NCBI RefSeq assembly: GCF_011682235.2
Contig: NZ_CP076718.1
Coordinates: forward strand, 996,608-1,060,607
DNA length: 64,000 nt
Reading direction: 5' to 3'
Origin: Rhodocaloribacter litoris
Lineage (GTDB): Bacteria; Bacteroidota; Rhodothermia; Rhodothermales; ISCAR-4553
The stretch's first letter is position 1. Every line of letters begins with the position of its first letter. The notes beneath the pieces were generated by a model that saw nothing but the letters and a program-made list of their open reading frames with translations, was not told the origin of the DNA and did not search any database. Shown piece by piece: positions 43,154 to 51,558 of the stretch. The translations under genes and the position numbers were made by a program.

Positions 43154-45307
43154 TCAACGCACGAGCACGACGGGTACCGTGCGAAGGAACTGCTCGCCCC
43201 GGACACGGACAAAATACATCCCGGCCGGAAGATTTTCTGCTTCAATCACTATATCGTGTTCCGTGTTCGGCTCGACGGTGCGCTCGAGGATCGTGCGGAC
43301 GTGGCGTCCTGTAGCGTCGTAGAGCATCACCTGTACGCCCTGCGGGCGTGCCACGGCCAGGCGCAGGGTTGCCCGCCCCTGAAAGGGATTCGGGAACGGC
43401 GGTTCCAACTCCAGGCTGCCGGTCACGGCATGGGCCAGCGTTACCTCGGGCGAATAGGCGAACGATCCGTCGAAGTCGACCTGCCTGAGGCGGAACGTGT
43501 AGGTACCCGGCGGCAGGTCGGACAGGCGCAGTTCGTAGGTCTGGGGCTCCGAGGTCGTGCCCTGCCCGTCCACGAAGCGGACCGTCCGGAACGCCGTGTC
43601 CCCGGTCGAACGCTGCTGTACCTCGAAGCCGGCGTTGTCGGTCTCCGAAGCCGTGGCCCAGGCCAGCAGCACGTCCCGGCCGTCCGAGACGGCTTCGAAG
43701 CGGGTCAGCTCGACGGGAAGCTGGCTGCAGTCCGACGCACGTGAAGCCTTGGAGGAAGACGTGCCCCCGCCGAAGGTTCCGACTGCAACCGCCCAGTCCG
43801 AAACGTAGGGCAGCTCCCACACGTTGAGGCCGGCGGTCGCCTCACATCCATCCACCTCCACATAGGGGGCCTTCGTGTCGACAAAGACCACGTCGAGTTG
43901 CCCCAGCACCCCGGTCAGATCGCCCTGTATCTGATCGGTTTCCTCCTTATAAAACACAAAGGACGCCCGGGCCGGGTCGCCCAGACAATAGCCGTCCGAC
44001 AGTTCGCTGCAGGGCTCCATGTCGTTGAGGAAACGGTTTTCCCAGAAAACAAAGTGCGTCTTAAACCAGTGAGGGTTAGAATAAGGATCTCGCTTATAAC
44101 TACCGTCCCATCCCCATATGGCACTGACGCCCCCGGCCATGACCAAGGTCCACAACTGCCGGCGCTGGCTTTCTTCGTCCATGCGGGATGCATACCATCG
44201 TTCATCAAAAGAATGAGGAACGGTTGGGTCAGATTCAATAACCGCTACTGTTGCATTGTAATCGACGCCATTGAACCAATTACCCCGCGAGTACCAATCG
44301 GCACCAGGCCAAAACGTGTAATTTATATTTTCTCCCTGGTCACGAGCTCCGAGGGGGTGCTGCCAACCCATATGCTCACGCAGATAAGTCCCCCAGCCAT
44401 TCAACTCGGTAACATCCGCAAACTCATGCAAGTCATACCCATAACCCATGATCCAGCCTGGTAACGGCCCCAATCGGGCGGCAATGTAACGCAAGAGCCG
44501 CTGCTCGCCTATCGTTGAGGCTCCAGCTTCCCCGAAACCAGCTTCAACACATTGAGACCGCTTGCAATCGCCATTGTACCAGATATGAACGACCCCGCCC
44601 CGGGCATAAACCTTGGTTATGATTTCCTCCAACACACGGAAAGAATCCATATCGGGGTCGTTGTTTGTAAAATCTGCTCCGGTAGCATTGATATCCACCC
44701 AGTAGCCAGCCATGAACACGAAAACACCATTAAAGCCCTCCGAAGTCATCCATTGATCCAGGTATCCATCAATCTCTGCCGACGACCAGTTGAAACTGTT
44801 CTTTTTTTCAAAACCCATACGAAACTGTGGAACGAAGGCCTCGATCTCCCCGTCGTTCCCCTTCTGCCGCGCCCACTTCGTATGCGTGGCCGACTCGTAC
44901 TCCGTCACGAACCCGTACGCCTCCGTATCCGGGTTCGGATTGATCGTCACCGTGCCCGAAAGCCCGTCCAGCTCCGCATCCGCACTCGCACTCTCGAACG
45001 TCCACGTGCCGACCTCCGTCCCCGTGAAACGCCACTTCCACGTGTCGCCCCCGTCGTAGAACATCTCCGTCGTGTGCGTGGCCCCGCTGGCGCTGTGCGT
45101 GAAGGTGACCGTGGCGACCAGGTCGAACGGGTTGCCGCTGTAGCTCGGGTTCTCCACCTCCCACTCCAGGTACGGCGCCCACAGCGTGCCCGTACGGTCG
45201 AGGGAGTTTGTGTTCGTTTGTTGTACCCGGGTTTCACCGGCAGCACCCGGAAGGATCATATGGGCCAGAATGAAGAGGAAGAGAAAGATCCGAATCCTGT
45301 CGTGCAT
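43154..45307 (-). CDS. Secreted DUF5060 glycoside-hydrolase-like protein with T9SS sorting tail
   Basis: This 717-residue protein has a signal peptide (hydrophobic 6-20, cleavage near GAAGE). Residues 35-130 are the DUF5060 beta-sandwich (LWAPYLEWEVENPSYSGNPF). Residues 165-490 form a TIM-barrel-like domain (GVFVFMAGYWVDIN, GGVVHIWYNGD, GWIMGYGYDLHEF, MAGGVSAIWGWDG), as in DUF4038/apiosidase-like hydrolases. From about residue 535 comes the T9SS tail (LPVELTRFEAVSDGRD, FRLRQVDFDGSFAYS, PPFPNPFQG). It is probably a surface or released enzyme acting on a plant-like or self-made glycan; the substrate is unknown. Its DUF5060 coding DNA is almost identical to that of the neighbour at 45464. Confidence 0.86.
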   Translation of the reverse strand: MHDRIRIFLFLFILAHMILPGAAGETRVQQTNTNSLDRTGTLWAPYLEWEVENPSYSGNPFDLVATVTFTHSASGATHTTEMFYDGGDTWKWRFTGTEVGTWTFESASADAELDGLSGTVTINPNPDTEAYGFVTEYESATHTKWARQKGNDGEIEAFVPQFRMGFEKKNSFNWSSAEIDGYLDQWMTSEGFNGVFVFMAGYWVDINATGADFTNNDPDMDSFRVLEEIITKVYARGGVVHIWYNGDCKRSQCVEAGFGEAGASTIGEQRLLRYIAARLGPLPGWIMGYGYDLHEFADVTELNGWGTYLREHMGWQHPLGARDQGENINYTFWPGADWYSRGNWFNGVDYNATVAVIESDPTVPHSFDERWYASRMDEESQRRQLWTLVMAGGVSAIWGWDGSYKRDPYSNPHWFKTHFVFWENRFLNDMEPCSELSDGYCLGDPARASFVFYKEETDQIQGDLTGVLGQLDVVFVDTKAPYVEVDGCEATAGLNVWELPYVSDWAVAVGTFGGGTSSSKASRASDCSQLPVELTRFEAVSDGRDVLLAWATASETDNAGFEVQQRSTGDTAFRTVRFVDGQGTTSEPQTYELRLSDLPPGTYTFRLRQVDFDGSFAYSPEVTLAHAVTGSLELEPPFPNPFQGRATLRLAVARPQGVQVMLYDATGRHVRTILERTVEPNTEHDIVIEAENLPAGMYFVRVRGEQFLRTVPVVLVR
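44823..45201 (-). repeat. 379-base tract nearly identical to 46623-47001
   Basis: By direct comparison the two tracts, exactly 1,800 bases apart, differ at three positions. Each encodes the DUF5060 domain. Flanking sequence is not alignable at DNA level. Confidence 0.93.
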
Positions 45308-45463
45308 GTGGCTGGTCGTAGCTTACAGGTGGTGGGAAGGAAGGATACCGGCAAGACAAGCGAGCGGTCGATTATCTTCAATTTTTCCACGTCATTCCAC
45401 GTAGAAGTATCCTTCTTTTGCTACGATATCGTCACGGGCGCCGCGGGGATAAGCGGCGACGTG

Positions 45464-47122
45464 TCATTTCCCCATGAAGCGCTCACAGAGCGGGTCATCC
45501 TGCCCGGAATGCTCCAGTGCCACGGCCCAGTCGGAAACGTGGGGAAAGGAAACCCCGGCCACACGCCCCGTCACCATCCTGCAAAATCCCTGTTCTTCAT
45601 AAGGTTGCCGCGTATCGACGTATACCACCCGAAAGGCGGTGGTGTCCGGCATGGCATGGAGACCTAGAACCACCTCTCCTGCCTCTTCTACATAGACCAC
45701 GTACATGCCTTCTCTGGGATCTCCCAGACAATACTCAGCGAGTTCGGGACAGGGCTCCATATCCGGCAGGAAACGCTCTTTCCAGAACGTCGCATACGTC
45801 CTGATCCAGTCCGGACGTGGATACGGGCGCGAGCCGGTACGACGCCCGAAGAGACGACGCACCCGGTACCAGAGGCCCTGGTCCGGGATACCGGCCAGGT
45901 TGCCCCAGATGTTGGCGACCCCGCCGGCCAGGGTGGAATGCCAGAGGCCGCGCCGTGTATCCTCCATCGAATAATCCTTCTCGCGGAAAGGTGCCCCGTC
46001 GCGTATGCGAAAGCGATCCTCTGAGAAGGCCGGCTTATCGGGGCGTGCCCGGATCGTCTCCAGATAAAGCGGATAATCCGGCCGGTGCTGTTCGTAGGAG
46101 GCATAGTCGAGCTTTTCGCTCAGCTGGGTGAGCCTGTTCTTGTGCGACCTTGCCCCCAGCAGGTGCGGCCATCCGAAATGGGCATGGAGGTAGTCGTGCC
46201 AGGCATCTAGGGTCGCGCCGTCGACCCACTCCCAGAGATCGAAGCCATAGCCCATGGTCCACCCGGGCAGCGGCCCCAGCCGCGCCGCAATGTAGCGCTG
46301 CAGGCGACGGTCCGCCTGGCCGTTGAGGCCCCAGCGTGCCGGCGTCTGGGTTCGGGATTCATCGCCCCACATCCAGAGATGCACGACCCCGCCGGCCGCG
46401 TGGGTCTTCGTGATCAGCAACTCCAGCGCCTCGAACGTGCGCGGGTCCGGATCCGGGTCTTCTGCATCAATCGAACGGCAGCGCTCGGTCCCCAGCTCAA
46501 ACCAGTGACATAAGACGGGAACGTGAAAGCCCGTGAACCCGTGCTCCTGAAGAAATACGCGGATGTCTTCGTCGATGGCCTCCCGATGCCGGTAGATATA
46601 ATCCGGCGCCTCGTACATGACGAACTGTGGAACGAAGGTCTCGATCTCCCCGTCGTTCCCCTTCTGCCGCGCCCACTTCGTATGCGTGGCCGACTCGTAC
46701 TCCGTCACGAACCCGTACGCCTCCGTATCCGGGTTCGGATTGATCGTCACCGTGCCCGAAAGCCCGTCCAGCTCCGCATCCGCACTCGCACTCTCGAACG
46801 TCCACGTGCCGATCTCCGTCCCCGTGAAACGCCACTTCCACGTGTCGCCCCCGTCGTAGAACATCTCCGTCGTGTGCGTGGCCCCGCTGGCGCTGTGCGT
46901 GAAGGTGACCGTGGCGACCAGGTCGAACGGGTTGCCGCTGTAGCTCGGGTTCTCCACCTCCCACTCCAGGTACGGCGCCCACAGTGTGCCCGTACGGTCG
47001 AAGCCGGATACGACACCAGACCCCGGATTCGGCGTACCACAACCCCACACCATGCACAAGGGTATTCCAACAAACATAAAGCATATATAATTCATTTTAT
47101 TTAAACTGTTATTTAAAACCAT
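45464..47122 (-). CDS. DUF5060 glycoside-hydrolase-like lipoprotein
   Basis: This is about 552 residues from the ATG at 47122. The N-terminus has a lipoprotein-like signal ending in VWGC, so it is probably lipid-anchored rather than T9SS-exported. The DUF5060 domain follows and is nearly identical to the neighbour's. The TIM-barrel-like part (GFHVPVLCHWFELG, GGVVHLWMWGDES, GWTMGYGFDLWEWVD, LAGGVANIWGNLAG) is homologous to the paralogue but clearly diverged, and there is no sorting tail. Co-localisation suggests that both act on related glycans from different cellular positions. The substrate is unknown. Confidence 0.85.
   Translation of the reverse strand: MVLNNSLNKMNYICFMFVGIPLCMVWGCGTPNPGSGVVSGFDRTGTLWAPYLEWEVENPSYSGNPFDLVATVTFTHSASGATHTTEMFYDGGDTWKWRFTGTEIGTWTFESASADAELDGLSGTVTINPNPDTEAYGFVTEYESATHTKWARQKGNDGEIETFVPQFVMYEAPDYIYRHREAIDEDIRVFLQEHGFTGFHVPVLCHWFELGTERCRSIDAEDPDPDPRTFEALELLITKTHAAGGVVHLWMWGDESRTQTPARWGLNGQADRRLQRYIAARLGPLPGWTMGYGFDLWEWVDGATLDAWHDYLHAHFGWPHLLGARSHKNRLTQLSEKLDYASYEQHRPDYPLYLETIRARPDKPAFSEDRFRIRDGAPFREKDYSMEDTRRGLWHSTLAGGVANIWGNLAGIPDQGLWYRVRRLFGRRTGSRPYPRPDWIRTYATFWKERFLPDMEPCPELAEYCLGDPREGMYVVYVEEAGEVVLGLHAMPDTTAFRVVYVDTRQPYEEQGFCRMVTGRVAGVSFPHVSDWAVALEHSGQDDPLCERFMGK
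46623..47001 (-). repeat. 379-base tract nearly identical to 44823-45201
   Basis: This is the second copy of the DUF5060-coding tract. Identity starts and stops abruptly at the domain edges. Confidence 0.93.
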
Positions 47123-47200
47123 ATCAATCAATCACATCCAAATCCAAAGTCCATTTCCCGCCAAGCATAAACAACACATTACTCATTAAAATACAATGAT

Positions 47201-48274
47201 TCACAATATCCTACAGAGCAAACGATATTTAAGTTTACGCAATCTATACTGAAGATCCCAAGCAATCACATATGGGTGAAACAGCTTGCGTACGCGGCGA
47301 ACGGTTCTGTCCAAAATCCATGCCACACACCGTTCAACAAAAGAGGGGCTTTTAGGATTTATATACTCACGTACATAGCCAAAATTTTCCAACGCATTTC
47401 CTGCCTCATACTCAATGAGCTCAATTTCTCTAGGTGTAAATCGCTTCTTGTATATCTGTATCTTATCTGCTCGAATTCCGGTAGTGAGCGACGAATGCCA
47501 GGGTTGTTTCGTGTATGTCTGGCTAAGTGCAGAAGCCTGATAACGATTTGTGGTATCAATGTATGATTCGCCAAGAAAATCAAAAATACACTCCAAAACA
47601 TTCTGTGTATCTACAACAAGATCTTCGTAACGAATTTGCAAGATTCTACTTGAATCAATACAATCTTTTGCCGTCTTCCATGCCAGCACTTCATCCCGCC
47701 ACATTCTACCTAGACCAATAGCGGAAACCGGCCCATAGACCATACGCCTCATTGCTTCTGCAACATCACGTCCGTCGCGCACGAGATGAATAAATAGAGC
47801 ATTAGGAAAATCAGTATTTATAAGAGATAGATAGCGAACATGTTCAGGGGTTTTATCACCCCATCGTGACGCCCCTCTACTTCGCGCATAATATTGAAAC
47901 AGAACCGAAACTATTTCTGCACGAGAATAGACCTTCAACTCAGATTCCACCTGATCTACGGTCAGAGACAATCCCCACATTCGAATCTGTGCATCTGCAA
48001 GCAGATCCCGTATAAAGCGACGCCTTTTCGCAGGTATGCGTAAATCCCCGTAACAATGAAAAATATCAGCAAATCTAAGATATAACTGACTTTCCGGAGG
48101 AATAGTAATGCGCGGATGCGCATCAATCAGTGCCTGCAGCAAAGTTGATCCAGATCGGCTACAGCCAACGATAAAAAACGGCGCCTCTGAAACATCGCCT
48201 GACACAGCGCGAGAAGATGTATGTAAATGCGGCTGATTCATATATACATCAAGCGGAAACAGACTGTGAATCAT
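47201..48274 (-). CDS. Sulfotransferase (Sulfotransfer_3 type)
   Basis: This 357-residue protein starts at the ATG at 48274 with AGGTGGAGG directly upstream, which overlaps the previous gene by 26 bases; an ATG at 48241 is an alternative. It has PFFIVGCSRSGSTLLQALID near residues 32-51, SRWGDKTPEHVRYL, and FIHLVRDGRDVAEAMRRMV near 160-178. These match the Sulfotransfer_3 family, close to tyrosyl/glycan sulfotransferases. It is AT-richer than the genes to its right. Confidence 0.9.
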   Translation of the reverse strand: MIHSLFPLDVYMNQPHLHTSSRAVSGDVSEAPFFIVGCSRSGSTLLQALIDAHPRITIPPESQLYLRFADIFHCYGDLRIPAKRRRFIRDLLADAQIRMWGLSLTVDQVESELKVYSRAEIVSVLFQYYARSRGASRWGDKTPEHVRYLSLINTDFPNALFIHLVRDGRDVAEAMRRMVYGPVSAIGLGRMWRDEVLAWKTAKDCIDSSRILQIRYEDLVVDTQNVLECIFDFLGESYIDTTNRYQASALSQTYTKQPWHSSLTTGIRADKIQIYKKRFTPREIELIEYEAGNALENFGYVREYINPKSPSFVERCVAWILDRTVRRVRKLFHPYVIAWDLQYRLRKLKYRLLCRIL

Positions 48275-49253
48275 CCTCCACCTGCGCGGGTGTTGCTTTT
48301 ACACTCCAAACAACTCCTGGCAAAAGAGAAAACAGGAAAAAAACAAACATCATCGTGCTGACGACCAGGACATCCGCATAGGATATTCCGAGCAAACCAA
48401 ACAAAAATACCAGTGCCCCCTCTCGAATACCGATGCCGGCATAGCCAATGGGAAGCCGCTGCAGCAACATACCAAGAGGAAGTACCGCCAAGCACATTAT
48501 GAAGGGAACAGGCACATGAAACATTCGAAAGCCCAGATAGAACGACAGTACGGGAAAAAGTTGTTCTGCAGCTGACAGGCCATAGTTGATCAAAATAATG
48601 CGCTGCTGAACCTGGTACTGCTTCAATGTATCGATGAAGCTTTGGAACCGGCTGAATTGTCTGAACGGACGACCATGTTTCAGGCAACCGTATAACCACC
48701 GCTGCAAGGGTTTACAGAATAACAGGGCTCCCAGTACAAAGGCAAATAATGTCCCTCCCCATACGATTCCGCTCTCCACTGGAACGAGAGAAACGTCAAG
48801 TTGCAACAGAAGTAGCCCTATGGAAACCGCTGTGACGGTCAGGGTAGCCAGTAGTCCGACCAGACGTTCCAGAACAATAGAAGCCGCTACGGCCTGTGGT
48901 GAAGCTCCCGAGAAACGCAGGTGGACATATCGGACCAGATCGGGGCCAAGACCACCCAAAGGCAGCAACAACCCTTGAAAACTACTCATGTAATAGACCC
49001 TTACCGCATCGTACAACCCCGGTGCCGGAGCAATGGCTCGTAGCAGCATCCGCCACTTCCACGCCATCCAGACTCGACTGGCCATCATGATCAGGATCAG
49101 AACAGGCAAGTAGACGAGTTCGGCTCGCCCAAGCATGTCCCAGACCTGCGCCCAGTCGAGTCGACTGTACAGAAATACCAGCAACCCGAGGCTGACCGCG
49201 AAACGAACCAGCAGTTTAGCAGCCGGCCTCACAGCAACTCTGCATGATGGCAC
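48249..49253 (-). CDS. YbhN/UPF0104-type membrane protein (LPG synthase TM region family)
   Basis: This 334-residue protein begins at a GTG and has about eight hydrophobic segments. GLLLPLGGLGPDLVRYVHLR and the late RLPIGYAGIGIREGALVFLF fit the LPG_synthase_TM/UPF0104 family (PF03706). Members are often found in polysaccharide and lipid-glycan loci and are proposed to move lipid-linked substrates across membranes. No standard Wzx flippase is present in the window, so this could have such a role, but that is inference. Confidence 0.82.
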   Translation of the reverse strand: MPSCRVAVRPAAKLLVRFAVSLGLLVFLYSRLDWAQVWDMLGRAELVYLPVLILIMMASRVWMAWKWRMLLRAIAPAPGLYDAVRVYYMSSFQGLLLPLGGLGPDLVRYVHLRFSGASPQAVAASIVLERLVGLLATLTVTAVSIGLLLLQLDVSLVPVESGIVWGGTLFAFVLGALLFCKPLQRWLYGCLKHGRPFRQFSRFQSFIDTLKQYQVQQRIILINYGLSAAEQLFPVLSFYLGFRMFHVPVPFIMCLAVLPLGMLLQRLPIGYAGIGIREGALVFLFGLLGISYADVLVVSTMMFVFFLFSLLPGVVWSVKATPAQVEDDSQSVSA

Positions 49254-49278
49254 AAGAAAAGCACCCGCATTGCCCCTG

Positions 49279-50409
49279 TCAATAGACCCGTCCCCCCTCC
49301 AATCGTCGCCTGAGCTTTCCTCGATAAACCTGTGTCAAGGACCGACGTCCTACTCCGGGAAGACGCCAGATAAAGTCCGCCTTGAGGCGGCATATCCGCA
49401 GCGGATCTATGCCGGGTGCATTATAGACCTGTCCGGGGATGATCCCCCACACACAACTGGGAACTTCCAGACGACGCAGCACCCGCGTGCTGAGGGCACT
49501 GCCCAGCGTATAAGGCAAACAAAAATGACGACCGGCACGCTGATCCACCCGACTCTGAAGCAGTTCGCGTGCTCTGATGACATCTCGTTCGATACAACGC
49601 TCCGTCGCGGTCAGGTCCTGGTAGCGCATAATGGCACGCAGATCATCACCCGGATGAACCGGGGACCGCGCTGCCAGACGTTCAATGTCCAGCTTCCAGA
49701 ATGAGGTTCCGCGAAACAGGGACGTCGTCCGGAAAAGTGGCAACCCGTAGTAACGGGACGGTTGAATACCCCGCCCGACATCGTCCAACCCGAGATAGGC
49801 CGTCACCGAGGTTTGATAAGGCACGTAACTGCTTTCCGGTCCCAGAATCCCCATGACGCGGGTATCACAAAACACTTCCCGATGAAACAGCGAATGCGAT
49901 TCGATCTCCACCCATCCGGAGCGGTACATTTCCCGGAGTTCGGGCCAGGTACACAGGGTCGTGTCCTCCGCATCCAGGCGTTCGATATCCGACAGGGTGG
50001 CGCGCCCTTCCCACACGTCCCGCAAATTACTTCGAACATCCGGTGCATCCAGCGTCAGACCCGCAATCACGAACAGCACGCCCTTCATCTGATAACGCTG
50101 CAGTAACGGGAAGCCGTAACGCCAAAAACTGGACCGCGCGTCATCGAACGTCAGCACGACATGCTTGTCCGGCAGTACCTGCCGCCCCTCCAGAAAAGCA
50201 ACCAGCTCCTCCATTCCCACCGTACTGTAACCATTCTCGCCGAGAAACTGCAGATCGGCTTCGAAGGCATGGGGATCCACCGTGTGATAGACAAACACCG
50301 GGACGTATCCCCGCAGAGGCTCCGGTTTTCGCGCGTATACGAAATCAGGATACCCGCGTAACAGGGAATCCAGTTCATGCCGAAACTGATCAACGAACGT
50401 GAAATCCAT
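49279..50409 (-). CDS. Polysaccharide deacetylase family protein
   Basis: This 376-residue protein has the NodB-domain start VPVFVYHTVDP (36-46), the metal/catalytic motif LTFDDARSSFW (86-96), and a second motif VEIESHSLFHRE near 168 with His residues for metal binding. No signal peptide or transmembrane segment is visible, so a cytoplasmic or membrane-associated role is likely. It could remove N- or O-acetyl groups from a precursor or lipid-linked sugar. Free amino groups made this way could be sites for N-sulfation or N-formylation by neighbours. Confidence 0.85.
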   Translation of the reverse strand: MDFTFVDQFRHELDSLLRGYPDFVYARKPEPLRGYVPVFVYHTVDPHAFEADLQFLGENGYSTVGMEELVAFLEGRQVLPDKHVVLTFDDARSSFWRYGFPLLQRYQMKGVLFVIAGLTLDAPDVRSNLRDVWEGRATLSDIERLDAEDTTLCTWPELREMYRSGWVEIESHSLFHREVFCDTRVMGILGPESSYVPYQTSVTAYLGLDDVGRGIQPSRYYGLPLFRTTSLFRGTSFWKLDIERLAARSPVHPGDDLRAIMRYQDLTATERCIERDVIRARELLQSRVDQRAGRHFCLPYTLGSALSTRVLRRLEVPSCVWGIIPGQVYNAPGIDPLRICRLKADFIWRLPGVGRRSLTQVYRGKLRRRLEGGRVY

Positions 50410-50432
50410 ACTGAATGACTATGCCGCTCACC

Positions 50433-51506
50433 CTAGGTGGGTACATGGATCTTCACCGTCCTTTTCGCCAGCAGAGGACGCACCAGACGCCAGTAATACG
50501 ATAAAAGCCGGCTTACTATGCGGACACCGAAAGCAACCAGCCGTCCTAAGCCCCCCCCGGCCGGCCGCACATACAGAGGCCCCCCACTCAGTACGTCTCG
50601 ATCGGCCACTTCCCGTAGGGCCTGGATCTCCCGGCGTCGCCGTACAAACTGCGGGAGGTGCCGGAGAGCCTTCCAGGTACCCTTGAGATACAGATGCGGT
50701 ATGCCACGCATCAAGAAAAAGCCACATTGCACTACCTCGAACAACACAAGGGCCGGGGCGATCACCAGCAGGGTACGCACGGCGTAGTGCGTGGTGATGA
50801 ACCGCCACCGATTGTAGACCTGCCCGCTGGCCCGATAATGACGTGCCCGGCCGAAGGGCTTGTACTCATGATAACCCACCGCCGCAGGCACCACCATACT
50901 CAGATAACCTGCGAGTAAAAAGCGCTGGTGCAATTCACCGTCATCCCCCCAGGCCAGTTCATAACCCTCATCGAACCCCCCGACTTCCCACAGCTTCTTC
51001 CTGTCTATCAGTGCAATTCCCCCCCCGATGGCTACCCTCGGTCTGTTCTCGAGTTGCCCGGCGATCCGGTCGCGTCCCATGGCTTCCGTAGCGCCACAAT
51101 AATGGACCCGCGTGCCGGCCTGATATACACGGGCTGGCTCCTCAAGATACATCAGACGGGGAATGCATATCGCCACACGGTCGTCAACTTCCATCACCTC
51201 CAGCAGACGCAGCAAGGCATCCGGCTCGAACACAACGTCATTGTCCGTCAAGAAAACACGGTCGGTATGAGCCAGGTTGAGCCCCAGGTTACGCAGCCGG
51301 TTCACCTGACGGGTGTTCCTTGGCTCCCGGTGGATCCGAACCTCGGGAAATGCCGCCCGCACCATCTCCACACTTCCGTCGGAAGACCCATCATCCACCA
51401 CCACGATGTGCGGCCGGACTCCCTCTTGCCCCTGAAGTGAACGAATCGTCTCCAGCAGGGTCGACCGGCCATTGTAGTTGACGATGACAACGGACAGCTC
51501 CCGCAT
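50433..51506 (-). CDS. Family 2 glycosyltransferase
   Basis: This 357-residue protein has LSVVIVNYNGRSTLLETIRS at its start, IVVVDDGSSDGSVEMV, VFLTDNDVVFEPDALLRLLE as the DxD-type site, and GGFDEGYELAWGDDGELHQR as the catalytic acidic segment. A hydrophobic C-terminal stretch (VLFEVVQCGFFLMRGI) suggests membrane association. It is a typical polysaccharide GT2; the sugar is unknown. Confidence 0.9.
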   Translation of the reverse strand: MRELSVVIVNYNGRSTLLETIRSLQGQEGVRPHIVVVDDGSSDGSVEMVRAAFPEVRIHREPRNTRQVNRLRNLGLNLAHTDRVFLTDNDVVFEPDALLRLLEVMEVDDRVAICIPRLMYLEEPARVYQAGTRVHYCGATEAMGRDRIAGQLENRPRVAIGGGIALIDRKKLWEVGGFDEGYELAWGDDGELHQRFLLAGYLSMVVPAAVGYHEYKPFGRARHYRASGQVYNRWRFITTHYAVRTLLVIAPALVLFEVVQCGFFLMRGIPHLYLKGTWKALRHLPQFVRRRREIQALREVADRDVLSGGPLYVRPAGGGLGRLVAFGVRIVSRLLSYYWRLVRPLLAKRTVKIHVPT

Positions 51507-51558
51507 TGCCTCCCTAAGCTTTCGAATCTTCCCGGTCAGCGATGCTTCGTTGACGGCA

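Noticed and set aside
45308-45463. Short CGCCGC/GCGGCG hairpin between the two DUF5060 genes
   Set aside because: The stem is only six bases and has no T-run, so it cannot be called a terminator.
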